64,000 nucleotides of DNA from Diaphorobacter nitroreducens (GTDB taxonomy: Bacteria > Pseudomonadota > Gammaproteobacteria > Burkholderiales > Burkholderiaceae_C), in NCBI GenBank assembly GCA_003755025.1, contig RJVL01000006.1, positions 186,001-250,000 on the forward strand, written 5' to 3'. Below the pieces are notes generated by a model, which saw nothing but the letters and a program-made list of their open reading frames with translations, was not told the DNA's origin and ran no database searches. Both the position numbers and the translations under genes were made by a program. Below, in pieces: positions 1 to 8,633 of the stretch; within the stretch, counting starts at the first letter, position 1, and the number at the start of each line of letters is the position of its first letter.

Positions 1-855
1 CTTCATTTCCTGTTCGCTCTTCCACTCGGCCACCGACTTGATGACCAGCGTGACCAATGCCAGCAGTGCCAGCAGCGAGGCGGCTGCGAACGCGGCCACC
101 GATTGGTATTCGTTGTAGAGGATCTCCACGTGCAGCGGGATGGTGTTGGTCTGGCCGCGGATGTGGCCCGACACCACCGACACCGCGCCGAACTCGCCCA
201 TCGCCCGGGCATTGCACAGGATCACGCCGTACAGCAGGCCCCACTTGATGTTGGGCAGCGTCACGTGCCAGAAGGTCTGCCAGCCGCTCGCGCCCAGCAC
301 CACCGCCGCCTGCTCCTCGTCGTTGCCCTGCGCCTGCATCAGCGGGATCAGTTCACGCGCGATGAACGGGAACGTGACGAACACGGTGGCCAGCACGATG
401 CCCGGCACGGCGAAGATGATCTTGACGTCGTGCGCCGCCAGCCAGGGCCCCAGCCAGCCGTTGGCGCCGAACACCAGCACATACATCAGGCCCGCCACCA
501 CGGGCGAGATGGAGAACGGCAGGTCGATCAGCGTGGTCAAGAAGGCCTTGCCCTTGAACTCGTACTTGGCGATGCACCACGCCGCGGCGATGCCGAACAC
601 CAGGTTCAGCGGCACGGCGATCACGGCCGTGAGCAGCGTGAGCTGGATGGCGGACCAGGCGTCGGGCTCGCGCAAGCCCTCCAGGTAGGCATTCACGCCC
701 TTGCGCAGCGCCTCGGTGAACACGGCGGCCAGCGGCAACACCAGGAACAGCAGCAGGAACACCATGGCAAGGCCAATCAGCGCCCACTGGATCCAGCGCG
801 CCTCGGTCGTTCCGGCCTGCGCGCGCCGCACGGTACGGGTGTTCGCGGCGCTCAT
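1..855 (-). CDS. cysW: Sulfate/thiosulfate ABC transporter permease CysW (3' end cut by window edge)
   Basis: Inner-membrane permease of the sulfate/thiosulfate importer. It pairs with CysT and is driven by the ATPase CysA. From ATG at 855 there are 285 codons before the window edge; the family is about 290-300 residues, so only the last few are missing. A membrane segment at about residues 22-42 is followed by a typical binding-protein-dependent permease region, with the cytoplasmic loop [17 protein letters not shown] that contacts the ATPase. The start codon overlaps the cysT stop by 4 bases (ATGA), so the two are probably translationally coupled. The cysA gene is expected just beyond the left edge. 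Confidence 0.95.
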   Translation of the reverse strand, partial: MSAANTRTVRRAQAGTTEARWIQWALIGLAMVFLLLFLVLPLAAVFTEALRKGVNAYLEGLREPDAWSAIQLTLLTAVIAVPLNLVFGIAAAWCIAKYEFKGKAFLTTLIDLPFSISPVVAGLMYVLVFGANGWLGPWLAAHDVKIIFAVPGIVLATVFVTFPFIARELIPLMQAQGNDEEQAAVVLGASGWQTFWHVTLPNIKWGLLYGVILCNARAMGEFGAVSVVSGHIRGQTNTIPLHVEILYNEYQSVAAFAAASLLALLALVTLVIKSVAEWKSEQEMK

Positions 856-1703
856 GCGGGTGCTCCTGCGTGGCGGCGCTGCCAGGCCTGCAAGGCGTTG
901 ATGACCAGCAGAAGGACGAAAGAGATCACCAGCATCACCACCGCCACGGCAGTGGCGCCTGCGTAGTCGTACTGCTCCAGCTTGCCGATGATGATCAGCG
1001 GCGTGATTTCAGACACCATGGGCATGTTGCCGGCGATGAAGATGACGGAGCCGTACTCGCCCACGGCACGCGCGAACGCCATGGCAAAGCCGGTGAGCAG
1101 CGCGGGCATGATGGCCGGCAGGATCACGTGGCGAAAGATCTGCCAACGCGTGGCGCCCAGGCTGGTGGCCGCTTCTTCCAACTCCTTCTCGCTGTCTTCC
1201 AGCACCGGCTGCACCGTGCGCACCACGAACGGCAGGCCGATGAAAATCAGCGCAATCACAATGCCGTTGGGGTTGAATGCGAGCTGGATGCCCAGCGGCT
1301 CCAGGTACTGCCCCACCCAGCCATTGCCCGCTAGCAGTGCGGTGAGCGAAATACCGGCGACCGCCGTGGGCAGCGCGAACGGCAGGTCCACCAGCGCATC
1401 CACGATCTTCTTGCCCGGGAACTTGTAGCGCACCAGCACCCAGGCGATGAGCAGGCCGAACACCAGATTCACGCAGGCGGCGATGAACGAGGCACCGAAC
1501 GTGAGGCGGTACGACGCCAGCACGCGCGGCGACGCCACCGCCTCCCAGAACTGCGGCCAGGTCATGGTGAACGTCTTGAGCAGCAGCGCCAGCAGCGGGA
1601 TCAGCACGATGATGCTCAGGTAAAACAGCGTGTAGCCCAGCGTGAGGCCAAAGCCGGGCAATACCCTCTTGGCTCGCCTGGGGGCGCTTTTCTTGCCACT
1701 CAT
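852..1703 (-). CDS. cysT: Sulfate ABC transporter permease CysT (CysU)
   Basis: Second permease of the sulfate/thiosulfate importer, 283 residues, the usual family length. A basic N-terminus ([13 protein letters not shown]) precedes a first membrane segment at about residues 18-42. Five further hydrophobic segments and the ATPase-contact loop [16 protein letters not shown] (about residue 180) follow. It lies 147 bases after sbp on the same strand, with a hairpin between them, and overlaps cysW by 4 bases. Order sbp-cysT-cysW is the usual betaproteobacterial one. The family is clear; whether it prefers sulfate or thiosulfate cannot be told from the permease. Confidence 0.95.
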   Translation of the reverse strand: MSGKKSAPRRAKRVLPGFGLTLGYTLFYLSIIVLIPLLALLLKTFTMTWPQFWEAVASPRVLASYRLTFGASFIAACVNLVFGLLIAWVLVRYKFPGKKIVDALVDLPFALPTAVAGISLTALLAGNGWVGQYLEPLGIQLAFNPNGIVIALIFIGLPFVVRTVQPVLEDSEKELEEAATSLGATRWQIFRHVILPAIMPALLTGFAMAFARAVGEYGSVIFIAGNMPMVSEITPLIIIGKLEQYDYAGATAVAVVMLVISFVLLLVINALQAWQRRHAGAPA

Positions 1704-1786
1704 ATGGAGTTATCCGTTATTCGCCGCCGGTCAAAAGCCGGTGCGGCCCACGCCCGCAGGCACCGCGCTTGCATGCGCGGGCACCG

Positions 1787-1812
1787 CCACCCTACCCGGG
1801 CAGTCAGGGTGG
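1787..1812 (-). repeat. Intercistronic hairpin between sbp and cysT
   Basis: CCACCCT and AGGGTGG form a 7-bp stem around a 12-base loop in the gap between sbp and cysT. No T-run follows, so it looks more like a transcript-stabilising or attenuating hairpin than a full terminator. Such hairpins after binding-protein genes are known to let the binding protein be made in excess of the permeases. Confidence 0.45.
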
Positions 1813-1850
1813 GGTGAAGGCGCCAGGCGGCTCAGGGGCGTGTTCACTGC

Positions 1851-2858
1851 TTACTTGCCAGGCGTGTAAAGCTTGTCGAACTGACCGCCGTCGTTGAAGT
1901 GCACCTTCTGCGCCTCGGTCAGCGAGCCAAAGTACTTGGCCACCGTGAACTGCTGGATGGGCTTGAACAGGTCGGCATGCTTCTTGAGCACCGCCTCGGA
2001 GCGCGGGCGGATCGCATGCTTGGCGGCGATCTCCTGCGCTTCATCCGAGTACAGGTAGTCGAGGTAGGCCTTGGCCAGCTCGCCCGTGCCCTTCTTGGCG
2101 ACCGTGCGCTCCACGATGGCCACGGGGTTCTCGGCCGTCACGCTCACCGAGGGATAGACCGCATCCACCTTGCCCTTGCCGAACTCACGCTCCACCGACA
2201 CCACCTCCGACTCGAACGTGATCAGCACGTCCCCAATGTTGCGCTGCAGGAAGGTGGCCGTGGCATCACGCCCACCCTTGGCCAGCACGGGCACGTTCTT
2301 GTAGAGCTTGCCCACGAACTCCGCCGCCTGCGCGTCGCTGCCGCCCTTCTCGCGCACCGAGCCCCAGGCGCCCAGGTAGGCGTAACGGCCGTTGCCACCG
2401 GTCTTGGGGTTCACCACCACCACCTTCACATCGGGGCGGATCAGGTCGTTCCAGTCCTTGATGTTCTTGGGATTGCCGTGGCGCACCAGGAACAGCATGG
2501 TGGAGGTGGTGGGCGATGCGTCATGCGGGAATTTCTTGGCCCAGTCCTTGGCCACCACGCCGTTGTCCGCGAGGAACTGCACGTCGGTGGTGGTGTTGAA
2601 GGTGACCACGTCGGCGGCCAGGCCATCGTTCACGGCGCGCGCCTGGGCGCTGGAGCCGCCATGGGCCTGGTCCACCTTGATGTCCACGCCCTTGGTTTTC
2701 TTGTAGTGGGCGATGAAGGCCTGGTTGTAGTCCTTGTAGAACTCGCGCGCCACGTCATAGGAGACGTTCAGCAGCGCATTGGCCTGGGCCGAGGCCAGCC
2801 CGCTGGCCGCCAGGGCCAGCGTGGCGAGAAGGGTCTTGAGCTTGGTTGCCGGGGTCAT
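1851..2858 (-). CDS. sbp: Periplasmic sulfate-binding protein
   Basis: Periplasmic solute-binding protein of the sulfate importer, 335 residues. The start at 2858 (MTPATKLKTLLATLALAASG) is preferred over an upstream ATG at 2891 because GGAGG lies at the right distance and the protein then begins with a standard signal peptide ending near ASAQA. The mature part begins LLNVSYDVAREFYKDYN, typical of the Sbp/CysP family, and contains the HGGSSAQARAVNDGL stretch near the anion site. It is first in the operon sbp-cysT-cysW. An A+T-rich patch at 2915-2945 upstream is the likely promoter and CysB-type control region. Confidence 0.93.
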   Translation of the reverse strand: MTPATKLKTLLATLALAASGLASAQANALLNVSYDVAREFYKDYNQAFIAHYKKTKGVDIKVDQAHGGSSAQARAVNDGLAADVVTFNTTTDVQFLADNGVVAKDWAKKFPHDASPTTSTMLFLVRHGNPKNIKDWNDLIRPDVKVVVVNPKTGGNGRYAYLGAWGSVREKGGSDAQAAEFVGKLYKNVPVLAKGGRDATATFLQRNIGDVLITFESEVVSVEREFGKGKVDAVYPSVSVTAENPVAIVERTVAKKGTGELAKAYLDYLYSDEAQEIAAKHAIRPRSEAVLKKHADLFKPIQQFTVAKYFGSLTEAQKVHFNDGGQFDKLYTPGK

Positions 2859-2904
2859 GGGAGCGCCTCCACGTTGCAGGAAATCATGCATTGTGGAGAG
2901 CGCA

Positions 2905-2960
2905 GGTTAAAACTCAAAAGAATATATTTTTGTAAATTTATCCACGGATGAGCATATGCA
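2905..2960 (-). promoter_or_regulatory. Likely sbp promoter/regulator region
   Basis: A sharply A+T-rich patch in an otherwise GC-rich region, about 50-100 bases before the sbp start. CysB-type activators bind A+T-rich sequence at such promoters, which would make the operon respond to sulfur supply. I see no single clear -35/-10 pair, so this is a region call only. Confidence 0.4.
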
Positions 2961-3006
2961 ATGCCATCTGGCACGCAGGCTCCCGGCACCGCCATGGAAA
3001 GTCAAA

Positions 3007-3056
3007 TTGGTCTCTAGCCCTTATGCGATAAGCGTTACCAGCTATCAAAAGCAAAG
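3007..3056 (+). repeat. Dispersed repeat family, copy 1
   Basis: Intergenic copy between sbp and the LysR gene. It carries the family core AAGCGTTACCAGCTATCAAA, preceded by TCTAGCCCTTAT. Other copies in this window share an AAGCGC-NNN-CAGCTAT core with an AGCGC or AGCCC half-site about 15-20 bases before it. Confidence 0.6.
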
Positions 3057-3139
3057 CGCCCTTACATCGATCCCCCACTGGGGATCAAGCCGCACCGCCA
3101 ACGCATCCCGCGCTCTTGCGTACACCACGCACCGCCGCA

Positions 3140-4093
3140 TCAGCGGGGCAGTGCCGCGCCGGCCGTGGCCGTGTCGCCCCGCTCACAGACCGCGGCGGAA
3201 TGGCCGGGCACGGTTTCACCCAGAAAGTCCAGGAAGCTGCGCACCGCCGGCGACAAGCCGCGCCGCGACGCAAACACTGCATGCACCACGCTGCGCGGCT
3301 GCGTCCACTGGGGCAGCAGGTGCACCAGCCGGCCCTCCTGCAATTCGGACATGCACATGTAGTCCGGCATCCAGCACAGGCCCGTGCCCGCCAACGCGGC
3401 GAATTTGAGCGTCAGCAGGTCGTCGGCCACGTAGCGCGGCGTGAAGTGCACGGTTTCCTCGCGCCCCTCGGGGCCGATCAGGCGCAGGCTGGCGCGCCCG
3501 TCGGCCGCGGACATGGCCAGCGTGTCCAGCAGCGCCAGGTCGCGCAGCGAGGTGGGCGTGCCCTGGCGCCGCAGTTGCTCGGGGCTGGCCACCAGCAGCA
3601 GGCGCACCTCGTCCAGGCGCTTGACCACCATGCTGCCGCTGTCCTCCAGCGTGGGGCGCACGCGCAGCGCCACGTCCACCCCCTCTTCCACCACGTTCAC
3701 CACGCGGTTGGTGACCTGCATCTCCAGGCGCACCTGGGGGTGGCGCTGCAGGAACTGCGGCATCAGCTCGGCCACCACCGTCTGCGCCAGCGTCACCGGG
3801 CAGGTCACGCGCACGGTGCCGCGCGGTTCGGTCTGTACCTGGTCCACCGTGTCCTGCGCTGCCTGCGCCGAATCACGCATGGCCTGGCAATGGCGCAGGT
3901 AGGCCTCGCCCACCTCGGTGAGCGACAGCGTGCGCGTGGTGCGCTGCAGCAGGCGCACGCCCAGGCGCGCTTCCAACTCGGCCACGCGGCGCGACAGGCG
4001 CGACTTCGGGATCCCCAGCGCCCGGCCCGCCGCGGCAAAGCCGCCGCGCTCGGCCACCTCGGCGAAATAAAGCATGTCGTTCAGATCCTGCAT
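3140..4093 (-). CDS. LysR-family transcriptional regulator, divergent from azoR
   Basis: 317 residues, standard LysR length. The N-terminal winged helix-turn-helix (about residues 5-62) includes [18 protein letters not shown] as recognition region. The rest is a periplasmic-binding-protein-like effector domain (about 90-300). It is transcribed away from azoR with 127 bases between the starts, the classic layout for a LysR protein controlling its neighbour. That gap has an inverted repeat GTTC-N8-GAAC and two direct repeats. A quinone, azo or electrophile inducer is plausible from the neighbour but not shown by the sequence. Confidence 0.88.
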   Translation of the reverse strand: MQDLNDMLYFAEVAERGGFAAAGRALGIPKSRLSRRVAELEARLGVRLLQRTTRTLSLTEVGEAYLRHCQAMRDSAQAAQDTVDQVQTEPRGTVRVTCPVTLAQTVVAELMPQFLQRHPQVRLEMQVTNRVVNVVEEGVDVALRVRPTLEDSGSMVVKRLDEVRLLLVASPEQLRRQGTPTSLRDLALLDTLAMSAADGRASLRLIGPEGREETVHFTPRYVADDLLTLKFAALAGTGLCWMPDYMCMSELQEGRLVHLLPQWTQPRSVVHAVFASRRGLSPAVRSFLDFLGETVPGHSAAVCERGDTATAGAALPR

Positions 4094-4106
4094 CGCGCGC
4101 CTTTCG

Positions 4107-4177
4107 TTCCAAATTCAGAACAATCTATCGCAGCACCGCCTGCTTATCAAACATTCAGTCCAAAACGACAATCTATC
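4107..4177. promoter_or_regulatory. Putative LysR operator region between regulator and azoR
   Basis: GTTC-N8-GAAC at 4107-4122 forms an imperfect dyad of the size LysR proteins use. ACAATCTATC occurs twice as a direct repeat (4121-4130 and 4168-4177, 47 bases apart), and ATTCAG occurs twice (4114-4119 and 4153-4158). The paired layout fits a recognition site plus an activation site. Confidence 0.5.
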
Positions 4178-4220
4178 CATCGCCCCATTGCGGGTTTATC
4201 CCTATCCCCAGGAGATTTCC

Positions 4221-4871
4221 ATGCAACTGCTGCACATTGATTCCGCCATCACCAGTGACCAGTCCGTCTCGCGCCAGCTCACGGCGCAGATCGTCGAGGC
4301 CTGGAAGGCCAGCCATCCCGCCACCCAGGTGAGCTACCTGGACCTGGTGGCCGACGCGCCTGCGCACTTCACGATGGATGCGATGGCACCGCGCACCGGC
4401 CAGACCGACGGCCTGAGCGAGGCGCAGCAGCGCGAGAACGCCGTGTCCGAGCGGCTGGTGAGCCAATTCCTGGCGGCCGACGTGGTGGTGATCGGCGCAC
4501 CGTTCTACAACTTCGCCATCCCCACGCAGCTCAAGGCCTGGATCGACCGCATTGCCCAACCCGGCCGCACCTTCCAGTACACCGCCAACGGCCCCGAGGG
4601 CCTGGCCAAGGGCAAGACGGTGATCGTGGCGTCGAGCCGCGGCGGCGTGTATTCCACCAGCGAAGGCGGCCGCGCCATGGAGCACCAGGAAAGCTACCTG
4701 CAGACCGTGCTGGGCTTCTTCGGTGTGACCGACGTGCGCTTCGTGCGCGCCGAGGGCGTGGCTATGGGTGGCGATGCCAAGGCCCAGGCCCTGGCCGCCG
4801 CCGCCCAGGCGATCGAGGCCCACGTAAAGGCCCATGCCGCCAACCAGGACCGCGTCAGCCAGGCCGCCTGA
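4221..4871 (+). CDS. azoR: FMN-dependent NADH-azoreductase
   Basis: Flavodoxin-fold oxidoreductase of the AzoR family, 216 residues. It reduces quinones and azo compounds by two-electron transfer from NAD(P)H through FMN. The start at 4221 ([20 protein letters not shown]) has GGAGA 6 bases upstream; longer readings would run into the divergent regulator's leader. Family marks are the N-terminal IDSAI-SVSR phosphate-binding loop for FMN, the [17 protein letters not shown] stretch (about residues 94-110), and ASSRGGVYS. It is probably controlled by the divergent LysR gene. A terminator follows. Confidence 0.93.
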   Translation: MQLLHIDSAITSDQSVSRQLTAQIVEAWKASHPATQVSYLDLVADAPAHFTMDAMAPRTGQTDGLSEAQQRENAVSERLVSQFLAADVVVIGAPFYNFAIPTQLKAWIDRIAQPGRTFQYTANGPEGLAKGKTVIVASSRGGVYSTSEGGRAMEHQESYLQTVLGFFGVTDVRFVRAEGVAMGGDAKAQALAAAAQAIEAHVKAHAANQDRVSQAA

Positions 4872-4894
4872 CCAGCCCCGGCGCCTCGCCAAAC

Positions 4895-4930
4895 AAAACC
4901 CGCCTCCGGCCATGCCGGGGCGGGTTTTTT
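4895..4930. terminator. Bidirectional intrinsic terminator after azoR
   Basis: AACCCGCC and GGCGGGTT form the stem, with an inner CCGG-CCGG stem, followed by a T-run on the plus strand. On the minus strand the stem is followed by TTTTGTTT, so it can also end the convergent flavin reductase transcript. Confidence 0.85.
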
Positions 4931-4940
4931 CATATCAAAA

Positions 4941-4992
4941 TGGGATGTAACCCTTGATAGTCAAGCGCAAACAGCTATCCAATCGATAGCAA
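4941..4992 (+). repeat. Dispersed repeat family, copy 2
   Basis: Contains TCAAGCGCAAACAGCTATCC followed by ATAGCAAT. It lies between the azoR terminator and the end of the flavin reductase gene. Confidence 0.6.
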
Positions 4993-4995
4993 TCG

Positions 4996-5547
4996 TCAGC
5001 CGTTGTGGCGCTTGACCCAGGCGATGTACCGGTCCATCCAGCGCTGCAAGAAGTCCTTGCTGCCCTCGCCGATGGTGCCGTCTTCGTTGAACAGGCCGTC
5101 CTTGGCATGGATGAAGGCCTCGGGCTGGCCCAGCGTGGGCATGTCCAGGTAGGCCAGCACATTGCGCAGGTGCTGCTGCGCCATCGCCGTGCCCATGGCG
5201 CCGATGGACACGCCGATCACACCCGCGGGCTTGCCCGCCCAGGCGCTCTGGCCATAGGGGCGCGATGCGTTGTCGAGGGCGTTCTTGAGCACGCCGGGGA
5301 TGGAGCGGTTGTATTCCGCCGTGACGAACAGCACGCCCTGCGACCCGGCGATCTCCTTCTTGAGCCGTTGCACGGACTCGGCCTGCTGGCCGTCGTCGTC
5401 CTGGTTGTACAGCGGCAGGTCGTCGATGCGCACCTGGTGGAATTCGCAGTCCGCGGGCGCCATGCGCGCCAGCGCGTGGGCCAGCTTGCGGTTGAACGAA
5501 TCCTTGCGAAGGCTGCCGACGACGACGGCAATGCGGTAGTGGCTCAT
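4996..5547 (-). CDS. NADPH-dependent FMN reductase family protein
   Basis: 183-residue flavodoxin-fold enzyme of the NADPH-dependent FMN reductase family (relatives include ChrR and SsuE-like proteins). The FMN phosphate loop is VVVGSLRKDSFNRKLA (about residues 8-23). TAEYNRSIPGVLKNALDNAS (about 76-95) is the hallmark flavin-contact stretch with the conserved PEYN-like motif. Likely roles are flavin reduction or quinone/chromate reduction; the substrate is not visible. It follows metQ by 155 bases on the same strand and is probably a separate unit. Confidence 0.88.
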   Translation of the reverse strand: MSHYRIAVVVGSLRKDSFNRKLAHALARMAPADCEFHQVRIDDLPLYNQDDDGQQAESVQRLKKEIAGSQGVLFVTAEYNRSIPGVLKNALDNASRPYGQSAWAGKPAGVIGVSIGAMGTAMAQQHLRNVLAYLDMPTLGQPEAFIHAKDGLFNEDGTIGEGSKDFLQRWMDRYIAWVKRHNG

Positions 5548-5582
5548 ACGGACCCTTTCTGGCAGAGGTAGGCGCCGCGCAG

Positions 5583-5598
5583 CGCCATCGCGATGGCG
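5583..5598. repeat. Perfect 16-base palindrome after metQ
   Basis: CGCCATCGCGATGGCG reads the same on both strands and lies between metQ and the flavin reductase gene. It could be a hairpin at the end of the metQ transcript, but no T-run follows. Confidence 0.4.
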
Positions 5599-5702
5599 GG
5601 CGGCCGGACCATCTTACGTGCCGTCTTGGAACGCTGCTGTCAGACAAGCGGCGGTCACGGCACCGGGGCCGGGGGCCGGTCGAGGCCGCCCGCCGCGCGC
5701 CA

Positions 5703-6503
5703 TCACCAGCCTGCCAGCACCGAGCCCTTGAACTGCGTCTCGATGAAGCGGCGGATCTCCTCGCTCTGGTAGGCCTTGACCAGTTGCGCCACCCAGGGCT
5801 TGTTCTTGTCGGCCTCACGCACCACGAGCAGGTTGACGTAGGGGCCGTCCGGGCTTTCCTGCGCGATGGAATCGGTCTTGGGGTTCAGGCCGGCGGAGAT
5901 GGCGAAGTTGGTGTTGATGGCCGAGGCGTCCAGGTCGTCCAGCGAGCGCGGCAGCTGCGCGGCGTCCAGCTCCACGAACTTGAGCTTCTTCGGGTTGCCC
6001 ACCACGTCCAGCGGCGTGGCCTTCAGGCCTGCACCGTCCTTGAGCTTGATGAGGCCCTGCGCCTGCAGCAGCAGCAGCACGCGGCCGCCGTTGGTGGGGT
6101 CGTTGGGAATGCCGAAGCGCGCGCCTTCCTTCAGGTCGGCCAGCTTCTTGACCTTCTTGGAATACAGGCCGATGGGGAAGTTGACGGTGTTGGCCGCCAC
6201 GGCGAACTTGTAGCCACGATCCTTGATCTGCGCATCCAGGTAGGGCTTGTGCTGGTAGCTGTTGGCGTCCAGGTCGCCGGCGGCCAGAGCCGCGTTGGGC
6301 TGCACATAGTCGCTGAACTCCACCACCTGGATCTTCAGGCCCTGCTGTTCGGCCACTTTTTTGACCTGCTCGAAGATCTGCGCGTGCGGGCCCGCCGTCA
6401 CGCCGATCTTCAGCGGCTTGTCCTGCGCCAGGGCGTGGCCCGAGAGGCCGGCGGCCATTGCCAGGGCCAGGGTCGATTGGAGCAGGGAGCGCTTGGAAAT
6501 CAC
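5703..6503 (-). CDS. metQ: Methionine ABC transporter substrate-binding protein MetQ
   Basis: Periplasmic D/L-methionine-binding protein of the NlpA/MetQ family, 266 residues. The signal peptide MISKRSLLQSTLALAMAAGL ends near SGHALAQ. There is no lipobox cysteine, so unlike E. coli MetQ it is predicted to be soluble in the periplasm. The mature part starts KPLKIGVTAGPHAQI and has the family stretches ANSYQHKPYLD and IPNDPTNGGRVLLLLQAQGL. It belongs with metN and metI upstream on the same strand, but an unrelated gene (6689-7795) sits between metI and metQ. Confidence 0.93.
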   Translation of the reverse strand: MISKRSLLQSTLALAMAAGLSGHALAQDKPLKIGVTAGPHAQIFEQVKKVAEQQGLKIQVVEFSDYVQPNAALAAGDLDANSYQHKPYLDAQIKDRGYKFAVAANTVNFPIGLYSKKVKKLADLKEGARFGIPNDPTNGGRVLLLLQAQGLIKLKDGAGLKATPLDVVGNPKKLKFVELDAAQLPRSLDDLDASAINTNFAISAGLNPKTDSIAQESPDGPYVNLLVVREADKNKPWVAQLVKAYQSEEIRRFIETQFKGSVLAGW

Positions 6504-6688
6504 GGAAAACCTTTCATACCGTTACAGGGAGAGCCGGCATCGTAGCCCCTGCGGCGCGCCCTCCGAACGAATACTTTTCCATATCCAAAGAACCCGCACA
6601 CATGAAGAGCAACCGAGCGGCAGAGCACCTGAGGGGGTGAAAGGCCGTGCATTTTCCACCGCCCCGGGAAGGCCGCGGCGTCGCCCCG

Positions 6689-7795
6689 TCAGCCCTTGAG
6701 CGCCACGTTGTTGAGCTTGTCCAGCCGCGCGGGCCAGCCGCCCTCCTCGGCCGACTGCAGCAGGATGCGCGTCCAGGCGATCCAGGCGTCCCACTGCACG
6801 CGCTTGTCCCAGGCATTGCCCCAGGCGCTGAAGGCCTGCAGCGCTCCGCGTGCGGCGCACGCCGCGTCGTGCGCGCGGCCGGCCGACAGGTACAGCTGTG
6901 CCAGCACCATCTGCGGCTCGCCCACCCAGGGGTTCAGGCGCACGGCCTGCTCCAGCGTGGCCGTGGCGCCGTCCAGGTCCACCAGCGGCTGCGCCAACTG
7001 GATCACCGACCAATACAGGGCCGTGGCGGCCGCCTCGTCCTGCGCCGTCAGGCCCTGGCTGCAGTGGTCGAACACGGGCGGCAGCGGCAACTGCCCGCGC
7101 AGCCCGGGGTGCTGCAACGCCAGGCCCAGCGCCGCGATCTGGCTGACCATGCGGGCCGTGGGGCGCATGGGTCCGGGCCACAGCGACGCGGCCCAGTGCA
7201 CGGCCTGTGGGCGCGAAGGATCGACGGCGGGAAAGCGCGAGTAGATGTCGTCCTGCCAGCTGAACCACTGCTCGATCGTGTCGGCCATGCTGACGATGGT
7301 GAAAGCCGCCACCTCGTAGGGTGCGAGGTGCACGGTCTGGCGCGGCGCGGGGCCGTTCTTCTCCACGACCAGCGAGCCGTCGGCCTGCAGCTCGCCGGCC
7401 AGCACCTTTTGCACGAACTGCGCACGGCTCATGGTGCAGAACAGGTACACCAGGTGTTCGGCGCTCTCGCCCACCAGCGCCTGCAGGCGGCCGCGCTCGC
7501 TGGCAGCGTCGAACTTCACCAGGTCGACGAAGGCATTGCCGTACACGCTGTGCAGCAGCCCGAGCAGACGCACGTCCCGGGGCTGGCCCCACAGCGCCAG
7601 CGACCGGGCCACGCCCACCAGGTGATGGCGGAAGGTTCCGGCCTTGTGCCAGTCCTGCCCCACGCCGCGCGCCAGCACCATGGGCAGCACGGGAGCCAGA
7701 TCGGCATCGTGGGCCAGCCATTCATCGTCCAGCAGGGACTGGGCGCGCTGGAACAGCGCGTCATCCGGTGGCGCAAAGGCGGGCAGTGCGGACAT
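6689..7795 (-). CDS. Uncharacterised DUF6817-like protein with HD-like N-terminal region
   Basis: 368 residues, soluble, function unknown. The start at 7795 (MSALPAFAPPDDAL) has GGAG about 8 bases upstream; an upstream reading to 7915 is rejected because it lies in the dispersed repeat. Residues about 48-100 contain GTFRHHLVGVARSLALWG and LLGLLHSVYGN, with spaced histidines resembling an HD-domain metal site, as I recall for DUF6817 proteins. The C-terminal part (about 255-368) is alanine- and leucine-rich and helical, with TPR-like spacing (LEQAVRLNPWVGEPQMVLAQLY). It sits inside the metNI-metQ unit. Whether it is a hydrolase, and whether it has any methionine link, is not shown. Confidence 0.7.
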   Translation of the reverse strand: MSALPAFAPPDDALFQRAQSLLDDEWLAHDADLAPVLPMVLARGVGQDWHKAGTFRHHLVGVARSLALWGQPRDVRLLGLLHSVYGNAFVDLVKFDAASERGRLQALVGESAEHLVYLFCTMSRAQFVQKVLAGELQADGSLVVEKNGPAPRQTVHLAPYEVAAFTIVSMADTIEQWFSWQDDIYSRFPAVDPSRPQAVHWAASLWPGPMRPTARMVSQIAALGLALQHPGLRGQLPLPPVFDHCSQGLTAQDEAAATALYWSVIQLAQPLVDLDGATATLEQAVRLNPWVGEPQMVLAQLYLSAGRAHDAACAARGALQAFSAWGNAWDKRVQWDAWIAWTRILLQSAEEGGWPARLDKLNNVALKG

Positions 7796-7875
7796 GGCGG
7801 GGTCTCCTTCGTGGTAGTGGCTTTGCCATCGAGTATCGGCCAAGCCGCCCGCACACGCAGGTCTTCTGACAAAAC

Positions 7876-7926
7876 AGCCCGCAGCGCCCGCTGTACAAGC
7901 GCCAAAAGCTATCAAATCAGGAGCTT
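7876..7926 (+). repeat. Dispersed repeat family, copy 3
   Basis: Contains AGCGCCCGCTGTACAAGCGC followed by AAAAGCTATCAAATCAGG. It lies between metI and the DUF6817-like gene. Confidence 0.6.
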
Positions 7927-7957
7927 ACACATCCCGTGTGCGCCCCCCTGTCCTGCA

Positions 7958-8623
7958 TCAGCGGTGCGACAGGCGGCGCACGGCCCAGTCACCCAGGCTC
8001 TGGATGGCCTGCACGAAGAAGATCAGGATGACCACCACGGCCAGCATGATGTCGGGCAGGAAGCGCTGGTAGCCGTAGCGGATGCCCAGGTCGCCCAGCC
8101 CGCCGCCGCCGATGGCCCCGGCCATGGCCGAGTAGCCCGTGAGGCTCACGAAGCTGATGGTCAGGCCCGCCACGATGCCCGGCAGCGCCTCGGGCAGCAA
8201 CACCTTCCACACGATCTGGCCGGTGGTGGCGCCCATGGACTGCGCGGCCTCCACCAGGCCGTTGTCCACCTCGCGCAGCGCCGTCTCCACCAGCCGCGCC
8301 ACGAACGGCGCCGCGGCGATGGTCAGCGGCACCACGGCCGCCCAGGTGCCGATGGACGAGCCGGTGATGAAACGCGTGAACGGGATGATGGCCACCAGCA
8401 GGATGATGAACGGCGTGGAGCGCACGGCATTCACGATCCAGCCCACGATCTTGTTGGCGGGGCCGTTCTCCAGCACGCCGCCCGCATCCGTGAGGCGCAG
8501 GAACACACCCAGCGGAATGCCCACCAGGCCGCCAACGATGCCGGACACGCCGACCATGATGATCGTCTCCCACAGCGAGGTGACGAACAACTCCAGCATC
8601 ATTTCAGAAAAGTTCTCGAACAT
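7958..8623 (-). CDS. metI: Methionine ABC transporter permease MetI
   Basis: 221-residue inner-membrane permease for methionine uptake, full family length. About five hydrophobic segments are seen; the ATPase-contact loop is AAQSMGATTGQIVWKVLLPE (about residues 123-142). SAMAGAIGGGGLGDLGIRYG is a MetI hallmark near the C-terminus. The start at 8623 lies 10 bases after the metN stop, so the two are one transcript. The DUF6817-like gene and metQ follow on the same strand. Confidence 0.95.
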   Translation of the reverse strand: MFENFSEMMLELFVTSLWETIIMVGVSGIVGGLVGIPLGVFLRLTDAGGVLENGPANKIVGWIVNAVRSTPFIILLVAIIPFTRFITGSSIGTWAAVVPLTIAAAPFVARLVETALREVDNGLVEAAQSMGATTGQIVWKVLLPEALPGIVAGLTISFVSLTGYSAMAGAIGGGGLGDLGIRYGYQRFLPDIMLAVVVILIFFVQAIQSLGDWAVRRLSHR

Positions 8624-8633
8624 CGCCCGCCCC

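Noticed and set aside
103-966. Long plus-strand open frame opposite cysW/cysT
   Set aside because: His/Arg/Gln-rich translation with no family resemblance, opposite two clear permeases; typical GC-rich shadow frame.
3116-4240. 374-codon plus-strand frame opposite the LysR gene
   Set aside because: Covers the regulator on the other strand, low-complexity composition, no ribosome site.
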